Assembly (NCBI RefSeq): GCF_001592045.1
Contig: NZ_BCWB01000041.1
Coordinates: 1-64,000, forward strand
Length of the DNA: 64,000 bases
Origin: Thermobifida fusca NBRC 14071 = JCM 3263
GTDB lineage: Bacteria; Actinomycetota; Actinomycetes; Streptosporangiales; Streptosporangiaceae
Direction of reading: 5' to 3'
Position numbers and translations under genes: made by a program. How positions within the stretch are numbered: position 1 is the first letter of the stretch; every line of letters begins with the position of its first letter. Shown here piece after piece: positions 33,991 through 45,623 of this stretch. The notes beneath the pieces are model-generated. The model was not told where the DNA came from and searched no databases. It worked only from the letters and a program-made list of their open reading frames with translations.

Positions 33991-35319
33991 TCAGGACCGT
34001 CCCCGCAGGCGGCGCACCCGGGCAGCCAGCCAAGGCAGCGAGCGCGGCTTGGCGGGGGCAGCGCCGGGCAGCCGCAGCGCGGTGAGCCGCCGCTTCTTGA
34101 AATAGCGGCGCGTCACCTCGTCAAGCCCGCGGGACAGATACGCTACGGCCTCGTCCCGCAGATGCGAGTACACGCTGTTCTGCATGCAGTAGCCCACCGC
34201 CACCAGCAGCGGCAGCAGCTCCTCCGCTACCCGGTCGGCGGTGATCCGCGGCGGGTGCACGGTACCGTCCTCGGCCAGCCGCGGCATCGTGGCGTCGGCG
34301 AGCGTCACCGGAATCCGGTTGCTGTTCTGATACGGGGTGATCCGATCCAGCAGCAGTTCCGTGCCCACGGTCGCCACTGGCAGACCGTAGTAGCGGGACG
34401 CGGTACTCAACCCCGTAGAGAACACACCTACCACGAGAGCCGGGCGCAGCACCTCGTACCACACTTCCACGGGCACCGGCTCGTCGAGCACCACCAGTTG
34501 CACCCCCTGCTGTTCAGCGGTGGCGTGCAACGTCCGGAACGTGCGCGCTGTGGTTGACGGGTGCGGTTTGAACAGCACTGTGCGGTGGCCTTGGGCAGCC
34601 ACCCCGCGCAGCATGCGCGCGTGCAGCGCATCCTCCTCAGCCGCGGTAAGAAAGTTGAGCGCCGCAAGATACTGGCCGAGCAGGAGCGGCGCCCCCGCCC
34701 ACGCCGTGCGTTCCCCCACCCCGTCCACAGCTTTCGCTACCTCGGCCACCACGGCACGAAACGCTTCACCGCTGATCGTGCGGCGCGCAACCCCGTACTC
34801 GCTGAGCAGCAGCGGCTCCACCCCGGGCACCAGGTCAAGGTAGAGGACCCGGTCGATACGGGTGGCGACCTCGCGCGGCGGCGACTCCCGGGTCGGGCCG
34901 TAGCTCATCAACCCGTCGGAGTACACGGTGATCGCGGCATCGTCGAACACGGAAGCGAACGCCCGCGCCGGCGGCACTTGAATGGACTCCACCACCAGGT
35001 GCAGCGGCTCGTCCTCCGCCAGATCCCAGTAATGGCGCAGCAGCCGGTTCAGAAGCGGCCGCTCCTGCTGTCGCGGCTGCCATGTGGACGGGTGGAACGG
35101 CCACAGCAGCTCGTTCCAGGACACCACCTCCCCGAAACGCGACCGCAGCACATCAAACCCGGGGGCGGCATCCAACGGCGGAACCACCTCGGGCACGAGC
35201 GCATTGTTCGACACCACGAGGATGCGCCGCTGGTCTGCCGCACCGAACTGGCCCGCGTCCAACGCGGCAGCAAGCGACATCGCACCGAAAAACGTGCTGG
35301 CGACGAAAAGCTGCGCCAT
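33991..35319 (-). CDS. Polysialyltransferase family protein
   Basis: 442 residues. It opens MAQLFVASTFFGAMSLAAALD, the beginning seen in the alpha-2,8-polysialyltransferase-like family. The family motifs appear as S-D135-G (VYSDGLMSYG, replacing Asp/Glu-Asp/Glu-Gly) and H253-P (FKPHPSTTARTF), followed by VGVFSTGLSTASRYYGLPVA. It is the last gene of a four-gene - strand operon with NeuA and NeuB homologues, so it probably transfers a sialic-acid-like sugar to a surface acceptor. Confidence 0.78.
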   Translation of the reverse strand: MAQLFVASTFFGAMSLAAALDAGQFGAADQRRILVVSNNALVPEVVPPLDAAPGFDVLRSRFGEVVSWNELLWPFHPSTWQPRQQERPLLNRLLRHYWDLAEDEPLHLVVESIQVPPARAFASVFDDAAITVYSDGLMSYGPTRESPPREVATRIDRVLYLDLVPGVEPLLLSEYGVARRTISGEAFRAVVAEVAKAVDGVGERTAWAGAPLLLGQYLAALNFLTAAEEDALHARMLRGVAAQGHRTVLFKPHPSTTARTFRTLHATAEQQGVQLVVLDEPVPVEVWYEVLRPALVVGVFSTGLSTASRYYGLPVATVGTELLLDRITPYQNSNRIPVTLADATMPRLAEDGTVHPPRITADRVAEELLPLLVAVGYCMQNSVYSHLRDEAVAYLSRGLDEVTRRYFKKRRLTALRLPGAAPAKPRSLPWLAARVRRLRGRS

Positions 35320-35323
35320 CAGG

Positions 35324-36286
35324 TCAGGCCACCACCGTTTCCAGGTCGACCAGTTCCGCGAGAAGCTGTTCGCGTTCCGCCCCCAAAGCGGGCAGCACCC
35401 GGGCGAGAAGACGCGGCGGCATAGCGCTCAGCGCCGCAGCAGCCCGCGACCGCAGTTGTCGCCGCACCCGCGGAGCCAACCGGTCCTCCCGGTCAAGGTG
35501 GAAGGCAATCAACGCACAGTAGGTGCGGATGAGCTTAGGAAGATAGCGTTCCCCGTCAGGCAGGGACTCCAGTTCCGCGCGGATCCGGTCGTGGGCGTCG
35601 AAGAACTGCAACTGCCGCTCGTCCCCTGCCTGAGTCAGCGACTGGGGGACCTCCCGCCGGTAGAACACCCCGACCAGGGGGACAGCCGCAAACGTGTCGG
35701 CGTGCAAGTGCAGCCGCCACGTCCACAACCGGTCTTCAGCGGTGTGCAAGTCCTCGTCGAAGGAGAGCAGGCCCTGCTCGTACAAGCGCCGGTCGTAGAC
35801 ACCGGACCACACGTTGGGATAGTCGACCATGGTGGTCGCATGCTCCGGGGGGATACCGGAGCGTGCGGGAAGCGCCACCCCACGCCGCCCTTCAGGGACC
35901 CGCGCCCTGCTGCGGGCCTTCCCCGTGACTTTGACATGGTCGGTTTTGATGAAGTCGACCCCCAGGTCCGCGATCGCCTCGACCGCGTCCGCCAAATATC
36001 CGGGAGCCAGCCAGTCGTCGCCGTCGAGAAAAGCGACATACTGGCCCTGCGCCACCGCCAGTCCCCGGTTGCGGGCCGCGGACGGCCCCAGCGACCGCTC
36101 GGAACGGAGCAGGGTCAGCCCCGGCACCCCCGAATCTTCCACCACCTCAGGGGTGGCGTCGGAAGAAGCGTCGTCCACAACGATGAACTCGAAGTCAGGC
36201 CGTGCGTTGCGCCGCAGGCTTTCCAGCGTGTCCGCGATCAACGGTGCAACGTCACGCACCGGAATGATGACCGACAGAGTGGTCAC
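35324..36286 (-). CDS. Family 2 glycosyltransferase
   Basis: 320 residues. It starts MTTLSVIIPVRDVAPLIADTLESL, with nucleotide-sugar binding EFIVVDDASSDAT and the metal-binding motif VAFLDGDDWLAPGY (DGDD). A GT-A fold, inverting enzyme is expected. Helical C-terminal part. Four bases separate it from the downstream polysialyltransferase gene, implying coupling. Confidence 0.93.
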   Translation of the reverse strand: MTTLSVIIPVRDVAPLIADTLESLRRNARPDFEFIVVDDASSDATPEVVEDSGVPGLTLLRSERSLGPSAARNRGLAVAQGQYVAFLDGDDWLAPGYLADAVEAIADLGVDFIKTDHVKVTGKARSRARVPEGRRGVALPARSGIPPEHATTMVDYPNVWSGVYDRRLYEQGLLSFDEDLHTAEDRLWTWRLHLHADTFAAVPLVGVFYRREVPQSLTQAGDERQLQFFDAHDRIRAELESLPDGERYLPKLIRTYCALIAFHLDREDRLAPRVRRQLRSRAAAALSAMPPRLLARVLPALGAEREQLLAELVDLETVVA

Positions 36287-36364
36287 TCACGAGCCCCCAG
36301 CAGAAACGAAAACGGGAATGTTCGGGAGGCCGCAGCCTCCCGAACACGACAGCACCGTGCCGGC

Positions 36365-37276
36365 TCACGCGGTGGTGCGGCGCAGCCGTTTCCGGGGCTC
36401 CTCCTCCCCCGGGAAGACGCGCTTCACACCGTCGCCGAGCGCCTGCTCAATCACCCGGATGTCCCGGACCAGGTGCTGCAGCCCCGCGGGCTCCAGCGAG
36501 GCGGCGTGGTCCGACCCCCACATGGTGCGGTCTAACGTGATGTGCCGTTCCACCGCCACCGCGCCCAACGTGACCGCGGCCAACGAAATCTGCAGGCCAC
36601 GCTCGTGCCCCGAATAGCCGACCGGCACCCCGTAGCGCTCCCGCAGCGTGATGATCGTCCGCAGGTTCGCCTCCTCCGGCGGCATCGGATAGGTGGAGGT
36701 GGAGTGCATGAGGATCAGCTTGCTGCGGTCGAAGATCTCCACCGCCGCGTCGATCTCCTCAATCGTCGACATGCCCGTCGACAGGATGATCGGCTTTCCA
36801 GTTGCGGCCAGCGCCCGCAGCAGTTCGTGGTCGGTGATCGACGCGGAAGCCACCTTGTGGGCGACCACGTCGAACGACTCCAGGAACTCCACCGACGGCA
36901 CATCCCACGGGGACGCGAACCACTGGAGACCGTTCTCCTCGCAGATCTTCGCGATCTCGGTGTACTCGTCCCGGCCGAACTCCACCCGGTGCTTGTACTC
37001 CAGGTAGGTCATCTCGCCCCACGGGGTCTGCCGTATCTTGTCCCGCTGTTCCTTGGGGACACAGATCTCAGGTGTCCGCTTCTGGAACTTGACAGCGTGA
37101 CATCCGGCTTCCGCCGCGACCTCGATCAACTGGCGCGCAATGTCCACGTCGCCGTTGTGGTTGATTCCGATCTCGCCGATGACGTAGGTGGGCTGGCCGG
37201 GTCCGACCAGAATGTCACCGATCGCTACGGGAGCCGGAACAGACACGCTGAGGTCGGTCGTTGCGTTCTGGGTCAT
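36365..37276 (-). CDS. neuB: NeuB-type sialic acid synthase lacking the SAF domain
   Basis: 303 residues. The NeuB TIM barrel is complete: VIGEIGINHNGD, AVKFQKRTPE, WFASPWDV, KVASASITDHELLRA, ILSTGMSTIEEI, LMHSTSTYP, VGYSGHERG and VERHITLDRTMWGSDHAAS. The family makes sialic, legionaminic or pseudaminic acid from a six-carbon sugar and phosphoenolpyruvate. The usual C-terminal SAF (antifreeze-like) domain is missing: the chain ends about 40 residues after the barrel. Because that domain normally helps close the dimer active site, the product sugar cannot be named. Confidence 0.9.
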   Translation of the reverse strand: MTQNATTDLSVSVPAPVAIGDILVGPGQPTYVIGEIGINHNGDVDIARQLIEVAAEAGCHAVKFQKRTPEICVPKEQRDKIRQTPWGEMTYLEYKHRVEFGRDEYTEIAKICEENGLQWFASPWDVPSVEFLESFDVVAHKVASASITDHELLRALAATGKPIILSTGMSTIEEIDAAVEIFDRSKLILMHSTSTYPMPPEEANLRTIITLRERYGVPVGYSGHERGLQISLAAVTLGAVAVERHITLDRTMWGSDHAASLEPAGLQHLVRDIRVIEQALGDGVKRVFPGEEEPRKRLRRTTA

Positions 37277-37282
37277 GGCTAC

Positions 37283-38434
37283 CTATCCTTTGCGTGCCGC
37301 GAGGACGCGTTCACAGATCTCGCGGACCGCCCCGGAGCCTCCGGGACGGGTCAGAACAAGCCGGGCCGCGGCGAGGACATCCGGATGGGAGTCCGGGACC
37401 GCGATCGGCCATCCGACCTCGGCCAGGCAACCGAGGTCATTCACGTCGTTTCCGACGTAGGCGACGCGGGCTGGGTCGAGCCCTTCGTCGGCCATCCACT
37501 GGAGCAGGGCTGTGCGCTTGTCGCTCAGCCCGTGCATCACAGGGACACCTAGTTTTCGTGCACGCGCCCGCACCACCGAGTTGACCTCGGTGGAGAGAAT
37601 GCACACGCGGATACCTGCCTTAAGGAGCAGGCTCACCCCCATACCGTCACCGCGGTTCACCACCACCGTTTCACGTCCGTCCTGGTCCACGTAGACGCGG
37701 TCGTCGGTGTGCACACCGTCGAAATCGGTGACCACGGCGTCGACGTCCAACGGTTCTTCCCGGTCCAGTGCACGGGCGACCGCGCAGGCCAGGTCCAGTT
37801 CCTCGACCGAGTCCACTTCCACCGCGTGGGCGGGGTTGACCTGCTGCACGGCGATACGGCCGAAGAACCGGTGCTGGTGCTCGCGGAAACCGGAGACACG
37901 CAGCACGTAGAACGCTCCGGTCTCCCGGTAATGCGGGGCGCGGTCCTGGCGGCGCGGCCGGTACGTGTGGTCATGGTTGACCCCGCGTGCCCCATCGGGG
38001 GTGATGTGCCACAGGAACTCGTAGGTTTCCACGGCGGAGAACACCGAGTCGGCCAGGTCGTCGCGGACCTGCCGCACCGCGTCGTCCAGGTCAGCGGGGT
38101 CGATGAACGGGCTGGTGCACTGGACGAAGACCAGGATCTGCGGGTTGATGCCGTCTTCCGTGAGCCGGTCGAGGGCGTGCAGCAGCACCGACTCGGAGGA
38201 CGCGGTGTCCGCGCCCAGGTCGGCAGGGCGTTCCACCACGGTGGCCCCGGCGTCGCGGGCGACTGCGGCGATGCCGTCATGGTCGGTGGAGACAACCACC
38301 ATGTCGACGAGGTCGGCGCGGCGGCAAGCGTCCACTGCGCGCGCCACCAGAGGGCGGCCGCCTACTCTGGCGAGGTTCTTCAGGGGGACCCCCTTGGATC
38401 CTCCTCGTGCGGGTATGACGGCGACAACGCTCAC
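37283..38434 (-). CDS. neuA: CMP-sialate synthetase fused to a HAD phosphatase
   Basis: About 383 residues (396 from an alternative GTG at 38473). The cytidylyltransferase half begins VVAVIPARGGSKGVPLKNLARV and contains FVQCTSPFIDPADL. The C-terminal half (from about residue 225) is a KDO-8-phosphate-phosphatase-like HAD domain: TDFDGVHTDDRVYV, CILSTEVNSVV, YVGNDVNDLGCL. It activates the NeuB product with CTP; the HAD part may dephosphorylate a 9-phosphate precursor. The GTG at 38434 has GGAG nine bases upstream. It lies six bases before neuB. Confidence 0.92.
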   Translation of the reverse strand: MSVVAVIPARGGSKGVPLKNLARVGGRPLVARAVDACRRADLVDMVVVSTDHDGIAAVARDAGATVVERPADLGADTASSESVLLHALDRLTEDGINPQILVFVQCTSPFIDPADLDDAVRQVRDDLADSVFSAVETYEFLWHITPDGARGVNHDHTYRPRRQDRAPHYRETGAFYVLRVSGFREHQHRFFGRIAVQQVNPAHAVEVDSVEELDLACAVARALDREEPLDVDAVVTDFDGVHTDDRVYVDQDGRETVVVNRGDGMGVSLLLKAGIRVCILSTEVNSVVRARARKLGVPVMHGLSDKRTALLQWMADEGLDPARVAYVGNDVNDLGCLAEVGWPIAVPDSHPDVLAAARLVLTRPGGSGAVREICERVLAARKG

Positions 38435-39332
38435 AGGCTGGGCTCCAGGATCGGGAAGAGAAGAAGAGGACACACAACCCCCGCATCCGGTCCCGAAAAC
38501 CGGTCAGGGGCCATCGACAGTAATGGGACTTCCCTACACCTGGGTGAACAGCAACCCCGCAAACAGTGAATATGACTTTGTGATCCGGCACAGGGTGCGT
38601 ATCAGGATCTTTCACAGCAAAAACGGGCATTGCGGAAGACGGTGGTGCTGCTTCCCCTGCCAGCACGGCGGTTCCGATCGTTCACCTGCTGTTCATAGCG
38701 GACACTCCGGGAAGTCGACCTACTGCACGGAGTAAGAAACAGGAGCGGAGATCCCCAAGTCCGGCGTGTCACGCTTCCCTCTGCGCGCAGGTCTATGGCA
38801 AGGCACGGCCGGGTTCGGCAGACGGTGTGTGGCGAGCGTGGGACATCCCGCGGTGGAGCTGGACTGGGAGGACGAGAGGGAAACCGTGCTGGAGAAGGCC
38901 CCGACTGGTCTTGCCACGCATCAGCCGAGACTCGAGCAGGGTTCCCCGCCCTGGGCTCGCGGTGGCTTCCGCCGTGCCGCCTGTGCTGGGTGAACGCTCA
39001 CGCAGGCATCACCACCATCGCCAGGACAACCCGCGCCGACTGCGACAGTCCTCCTTTTCACAAGGAAAGGAAGTTCACCCTCGGCGAGCAGCAAAGTCTT
39101 AGCGGCCCATCCGGGCAGGGCGCATGCCGCGCAAGCGTTCCACGGGATCCCGGCGGTCTCTGCGATAGACAGGGAGCACGGCGTCTACCTCTCCCCCAGT
39201 TGCCCATCACGTTCGCGCTTCAACGTGGGCGGCCTCTCGAGAGCCGTTGACACTTCTTCACCCCAGGAGATCGCCAACCACTTGGGAATGAAGGAAGGGG
39301 CAAGGCATCGGTCCGGCGCCGCCTGTACTTCA

Positions 39333-39428
39333 GGGTTGCTGCCCCTCTTAGGGGCGATAAGGAAACGTGCACACCTGGCAGCGCGGCCAGAGCGGCGGGT
39401 TGCTGCCCCTCTTAGGGGCGATAAGGAA
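39333..39428. CRISPR. Two-repeat CRISPR-like unit
   Basis: Two identical 32-base repeats (39333-39364 and 39397-39428) separated by a 32-base unique spacer. Each repeat has an internal palindrome GCCCCT-CTT-AGGGGC and ends GATAAGGAA; the first continues AC and the second CC. A hairpin repeat with an AAGGAAAC-like end and equal repeat and spacer lengths resembles a minimal CRISPR array. No cas gene is in the window and there is no third repeat, so a simple direct repeat cannot be excluded. Confidence 0.5.
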
Positions 39429-39559
39429 CCTGGTGATGACCAGCCCTACGTGGTGGGTGTCGAGATGTGCCGCAACCAGATCTCGAACGCGATGGAGATC
39501 TCCACGCCTAGCGGCGGGGATCCAGCGGGACGGATTCGCTCCCCAAGAGCGGAAATTAA

Positions 39560-39586
39560 AAGGCCCCCGCATCCGGCGAGGGCCTT
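39560..39586 (-). terminator. Terminator of tRNA-Ile
   Basis: AAGGCCC (39560-39566) pairs with GGGCCTT (39580-39586). On the - strand the hairpin is followed by TTAATTTCC, giving a T-rich tail. Confidence 0.75.
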
Positions 39587-39592
39587 GAACTG

Positions 39593-39666
39593 TGGGCGTA
39601 CCTGGACTTGAACCAGGGGCCTCATCCTTATCAGGGATGCGCTCTAACCGACTGAGCTATACGCCC
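39593..39666 (-). tRNA. tRNA-Ile (anticodon GAT)
   Basis: Acceptor GGGCGTA pairs with TACGCCC. D-loop AGCTCAGTCGGTTAGAGC, anticodon loop CTGATAA, T-loop GGTTCAAGTCC. CCA is not encoded. It lies between DUF3566 and the neu operon; the tRNA-Ala often beside it in actinobacteria is absent here. Confidence 0.96.
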
Positions 39667-39826
39667 TTCGCTCGTGTAGAACTCTACCGCATCCAGGGGA
39701 GTGGGGCGAACCGGAAACCCCCGGGTGGGAGAGGAAGTCCGGAGTGGTTTGCTCCGTCTTCTTCAATTCTACCCGCTTCTGGAAGTCCTCGGGCCCGTGC
39801 TCTGCGGCACGGGCCCGCGAGAAGAC

Positions 39827-40525
39827 TCACTCGGTTTCGCTGAGCGTTACGTCGATGCCGCCCACGAGGTCAGCGGACAGGTTGTAAAGCATCGCACCTG
39901 CGGTAGCGAGAGCCGTGATGAGGATGACGTTCAGCGCACCGAACAGCGCGGTGTATCCAAGAATCCGGGTCGGCGAGAACCAGACCTCCGGGTTGATGAT
40001 GAACTCCTCACTGACCTCGTCCCCCTCGGTCAGCGAGGTGATCAGCTCCGTCACCGCGTCGAACACACCCAGGACTTCCAGCCCGGTGTAGAGCACTGCG
40101 ACCGCCACGAACAGGATGATGAAGCACACCAGCGAGATGATGAAGCTGAACTTCATCACCGACCACGGTTCGATCCGGCTCAGCGTCAGATGCGCCTTAC
40201 GCGCCGCGGTCTTGGCGGTCTTGCTTTCGGCACTCGGTGACGCGGCAACCGCTTCTGCTGCCATATCCGAACCCCCCTGTGCAGCTTCCGAGGTCGATGC
40301 CTCGGCCGCGTCCGCGCTCTCCGGAGACTCCCCCTCAGCGCCTCCGGTCGTCTCGGGACCCCCTGCCCCAGTCACTTCATCAGAGTCCGTGGCCGTCCCG
40401 AGCGTCTCGGTCTCGGGTCCCTCGACCTCGGTAGTCCTTGCGGCGTCTACTCCGCTCTTGTCGGTATTGGCAGGATTCGGCTCCACCGCAGCGGACTCTC
40501 GTTGCGCGTTGTCGGACATAGCCAC
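39827..40525 (-). CDS. DUF3566 membrane protein
   Basis: 232 residues from a GTG; an ATG two codons later (40519) is an equally possible start. The first 100 residues are acidic, Ser/Thr/Ala-rich and probably disordered. The DUF3566 domain follows, with two transmembrane helices (about residues 125-147 and 195-218) and SRIEPWSVMKFSFI. This domain is placed downstream of gyrA in many actinobacteria; its role is unknown. Confidence 0.88.
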   Translation of the reverse strand: MAMSDNAQRESAAVEPNPANTDKSGVDAARTTEVEGPETETLGTATDSDEVTGAGGPETTGGAEGESPESADAAEASTSEAAQGGSDMAAEAVAASPSAESKTAKTAARKAHLTLSRIEPWSVMKFSFIISLVCFIILFVAVAVLYTGLEVLGVFDAVTELITSLTEGDEVSEEFIINPEVWFSPTRILGYTALFGALNVILITALATAGAMLYNLSADLVGGIDVTLSETE

Positions 40526-40617
40526 GTTACCGCTGAACTCTCCCTATAGTCGGTGGAATTCGGGGAGATCTCAGGACAGGAGCACCGAACTCCACGAAAC
40601 GAATGTCACTGATGACG

Positions 40618-40639
40618 AAAAACCACTCTATTGAGTGGT
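40618..40639 (-). terminator. Terminator of the gyrBA transcript
   Basis: On the - strand ACCACTC, loop AATA, GAGTGGT, then TTTTTCG: a standard rho-independent terminator 80 bases after the gyrA stop. A second imperfect inverted repeat (40658-40670 with 40685-40697) lies between. Confidence 0.85.
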
Positions 40640-40704
40640 GGACATGGCGGCCAGTGGCACGCGCGAGGGGCGGGTAATACCTTTCCCCTCACGCGTGCGC
40701 ACGC

Positions 40705-40718
40705 GTTTCACGTGAAAC
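40705..40718. other. parS site 1
   Basis: Perfect GTTTCACGTGAAAC immediately next to the gyrA stop codon (40719-40721). ParB-binding centromere site, about 16 kb from parAB. Confidence 0.9.
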
Positions 40719-43265
40719 TCAGTCTTGTTCGGTGTCTTCGGCGTCCTCGGAACCGTGTGCACCGTTCTCGGCGTCGTCGCCCATCCCCTCCGTGTTGCGG
40801 GCGATAGCGACCACGTGGTTGCCCTTGGAGAGGTGCATGAGGCGGACGCCCATGGTGGCCCGCTGCGACTGTTTGATCTCCGCGCACTTGGTGCGGATCA
40901 CGCCGCCGTTGGAGGTGATCGCGAGGATCTCGTCCTCGGGGTCGACCATCAGCGCGCCCACGAGCTTGCCCCGGGACTCCACGATCCTGGCGGTGAGCAC
41001 GCCCTTGCCGCCGCGCTTCTGCACCGGGTACTGGTCGGCCGGGGTGCGCTTGGCGTAGCCGCCTTCGGTAGCCACGAGCACGTCCGTGGCGCCTTCGCCT
41101 TCCCGGATGACGTCCATGCTGAGCAGGTAGTCGCCCTCGGCGAAGCGCATACCGATGACACCGCTGGTGGCGCGGCCCATGGGGCGCAGCGAGTCGTCGG
41201 AGGCGGGGAATCGGATCGCCTGGGCGTTGCTGCTGATCAGCAGCAGGTCGTCGGTGGGGTAGACGAGCCGGGCGGCGATGAGCTCGTCATCTTCCCGCAG
41301 GTTGATGGCGATGATGCCGGAGGAGCGGGCGGAGTCGAACTCCGCCAGCTTGGTCTTCTTCACCAGGCCGGAGCGGGTGGCGAGCACCAGGTAGGGGGCG
41401 GCGTCGTAGTCGCGCAGCGCCAGCACCTGGGCGATCTCCTCGTCCGGGAGGAACGGCACCAGGTTGGCGACGTGGTGGCCCCGGGAGTCGCGGGCGAGCT
41501 CCGGCAGCTCGTACGCCTTGGTGCGGTACACCCGGCCCTTGTTGGTGAAGAACAGGATCCAGTGGTGTGTGGTCGTCACGAAGAAGTGCTGGACGATGTC
41601 GTCCTGTTTGAGCTGGGCGCCGCGCACGCCCTTGCCGCCGCGCTTCTGCGCCCGGTAGTTGTCGAGGCGGGTGCGCTTCGCGTAGCCGCCCCGGGTGATG
41701 GTGACGACAATGTCCTCTTCGGCGATGAAGTCCTCCATCCGCATGTCGCCCTCGTAGGGGACGATCTCGGTGCGGCGGTCATCGCCGTACTTTTCGACGA
41801 TTTCGGCGAGCTCGTCGCGGATGATCCTGCGCTGCCGCTCCGGGGATTCGAGGATCTCGTTGTAGTCGGCGATCTGCGCCATCAGCTCGTCGTATTCGCT
41901 GGTGAGCTGCTGGCGTTCCAGGGCCGCGAGTTTGCGGAGCTGCATGTCGAGGATGGCGCGCGCCTGCACGTCGTCGATGGCCAGGAGCTCCATGAGGCCG
42001 TTCTTCGCGTCGTCTGCGGAGGCGCTGCCTCGGATGAGCGCGATGACCTCGTCGATCCGGTCGATCGCCTTGAGCAGGGCGCGGAGGATGTGGGCGCGTT
42101 CCTCAGCTTTGCGCAGCAGGTAGCGGGTGCGCCGGACGATGACTTCGATCTGGTGGGCCACCCAGTGGCGGATCATCTGGTCGAGGCGGAGGGTGCGGGG
42201 GACTCCGTCCACCAGGGCCAGCATGTTCGCGCCGAACGTTTCCTGGAGCTGGGTGTGCTTGTACAGGTTGTTGAGGACGACCTTGGCCACCGCGTCGCGT
42301 TTGAGGACGATGACGAGCCGCTGGCCGGTGCGGCCGCTGCTCTCATCCTTGACGTCGGCGATCCCGCTGATCTTGCCTTCCTTGACGAGCTCAGCGATCT
42401 TCAGCGCAAGGTTGTCCGGGTTGACCTGGTAGGGGAGTTCGGTGACGACGAGGCACTGCCGGCCGCGCTTGTCCTCTTCGATCTCGACCACGGCGCGCAT
42501 GGTGATCGAGCCGCGTCCGGTGCGGTAGGTCTCTTCGATGCCGCGCCGGCCGACGATGCGTCCGCGGGTGGGGAAGTCGGGGCCTTTGATGCGTTCGATG
42601 AGCGCGTCGAGGAGTTCCTCGTCGGAGGCGTCGGGGTGGTCGAGGTACCAGTAGACGCCTTCGGCCACCTCGCGGAGGTTGTGCGGGGGGATGTTGGTGG
42701 CCATGCCGACGGCGATACCCGACGACCCGTTGACGAGCAGGTTGGGGAAGCGTGCGGGAAGGACGACGGGTTCTTGGGAGCGGCCGTCGTAGTTGGGGCG
42801 GAAGTCGACGGTCTCCTTGTCGATGTCGCGCAGCATCTCCATGGCCAGCGGCGCGAGTTTGCACTCGGTGTAGCGCATGGCCGCTGCCGGGTCGTTGCCC
42901 GGGGAGCCGAAGTTGCCGTTGCCGTCGACCAGCGGCATCCGCATCGCCCAGGGCTGGGCGAGCCGCACCAGGGTCTCGTAGATGGCGGAGTCGCCGTGCG
43001 GGTGGTAGTTACCCATGACGTCCCCGACGACGCGGGCGCACTTGAAGTAGCCGCGGTCGGGACGGTACCCGCTGTCGTACATGGCGTACAGGACGCGCTG
43101 GTGGACGGGTTTGAGACCGTCGCGGACGTCGGGGAGGGCGCGGCCGATGATGACCGACATGGCGTAGTCGAGATAGCTGCGCTGCATCTCGACTTGGAGG
43201 TCGACCGGTTCGATGCGGCCGCCGGTGTTGTCGGGGGCCTCGGGAGTCGTGTTCACATCCGTCAC
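40719..43265 (-). CDS. gyrA: DNA gyrase subunit A
   Basis: 848 residues. The breakage-reunion domain has the catalytic tyrosine Y132 in [11 protein letters not shown], preceded by the quinolone-resistance region [19 protein letters not shown]. The GyrA box appears as QKRGGKGV, and the C-terminal beta-pinwheel carries further copies of the blade motif. The C-terminal tail is acidic. It follows gyrB by 56 bases on the same strand. Confidence 0.98.
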   Translation of the reverse strand: MTDVNTTPEAPDNTGGRIEPVDLQVEMQRSYLDYAMSVIIGRALPDVRDGLKPVHQRVLYAMYDSGYRPDRGYFKCARVVGDVMGNYHPHGDSAIYETLVRLAQPWAMRMPLVDGNGNFGSPGNDPAAAMRYTECKLAPLAMEMLRDIDKETVDFRPNYDGRSQEPVVLPARFPNLLVNGSSGIAVGMATNIPPHNLREVAEGVYWYLDHPDASDEELLDALIERIKGPDFPTRGRIVGRRGIEETYRTGRGSITMRAVVEIEEDKRGRQCLVVTELPYQVNPDNLALKIAELVKEGKISGIADVKDESSGRTGQRLVIVLKRDAVAKVVLNNLYKHTQLQETFGANMLALVDGVPRTLRLDQMIRHWVAHQIEVIVRRTRYLLRKAEERAHILRALLKAIDRIDEVIALIRGSASADDAKNGLMELLAIDDVQARAILDMQLRKLAALERQQLTSEYDELMAQIADYNEILESPERQRRIIRDELAEIVEKYGDDRRTEIVPYEGDMRMEDFIAEEDIVVTITRGGYAKRTRLDNYRAQKRGGKGVRGAQLKQDDIVQHFFVTTTHHWILFFTNKGRVYRTKAYELPELARDSRGHHVANLVPFLPDEEIAQVLALRDYDAAPYLVLATRSGLVKKTKLAEFDSARSSGIIAINLREDDELIAARLVYPTDDLLLISSNAQAIRFPASDDSLRPMGRATSGVIGMRFAEGDYLLSMDVIREGEGATDVLVATEGGYAKRTPADQYPVQKRGGKGVLTARIVESRGKLVGALMVDPEDEILAITSNGGVIRTKCAEIKQSQRATMGVRLMHLSKGNHVVAIARNTEGMGDDAENGAHGSEDAEDTEQD

Positions 43266-43321
43266 GGGATGTCGATCCTTTTCTGGTGGGTCGTTCGCTG
43301 CCGGGAAACGTCAGGTTCGGG

Positions 43322-45343
<2,022 letters not shown>

Positions 45344-45439
45344 CTACGCCCCCGCCAAGACGCTGCTGCGACCCCGATTCCCGGTATCCGCTCCTAGGTG
45401 CGGTCTCTGCCGGTGGAGGCGTCCAAGAGAACTGCCTTC

Positions 45440-45469
45440 ATGATACCTTGCGCGAAACCTAAAAGTCGC
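45440..45469 (-). promoter_or_regulatory. Candidate gyrB promoter
   Basis: On the - strand, TATCAT (45445-45440) lies 18 bases after GCGACT (45469-45464), about 180 bases before gyrB. The -10 is good and the -35 weak. Confidence 0.35.
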
Positions 45470-45623
45470 ATCTAAGGCGTCTGGAACGGCCCTGAACGAA
45501 CGAACGGTGTAGGAGACGAGTCCCCACACATGACCTACCCCGGCGTGAACGCCCCGGTTGAATCAGTGCTGTTGGTTGATGGGTAGACACGGGTCGTGGC
45601 CCGGTGCTGGCGTGGGCGCCGGT

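Larger units (their letters stand above)
38435..39592. other. Gene-poor stretch between neuA and tRNA-Ile
   Basis: About 1.15 kb with no supported gene: frames on both strands lack ribosome-binding sites and recognisable protein. It contains the two-repeat CRISPR-like unit at 39333-39428 and the terminator of tRNA-Ile at its right end. Confidence 0.55.

Noticed and set aside
38435-39592. An insertion sequence or degraded mobile element in the gene-poor stretch
   Set aside because: No terminal inverted repeats, target duplications or transposase fragments could be seen.
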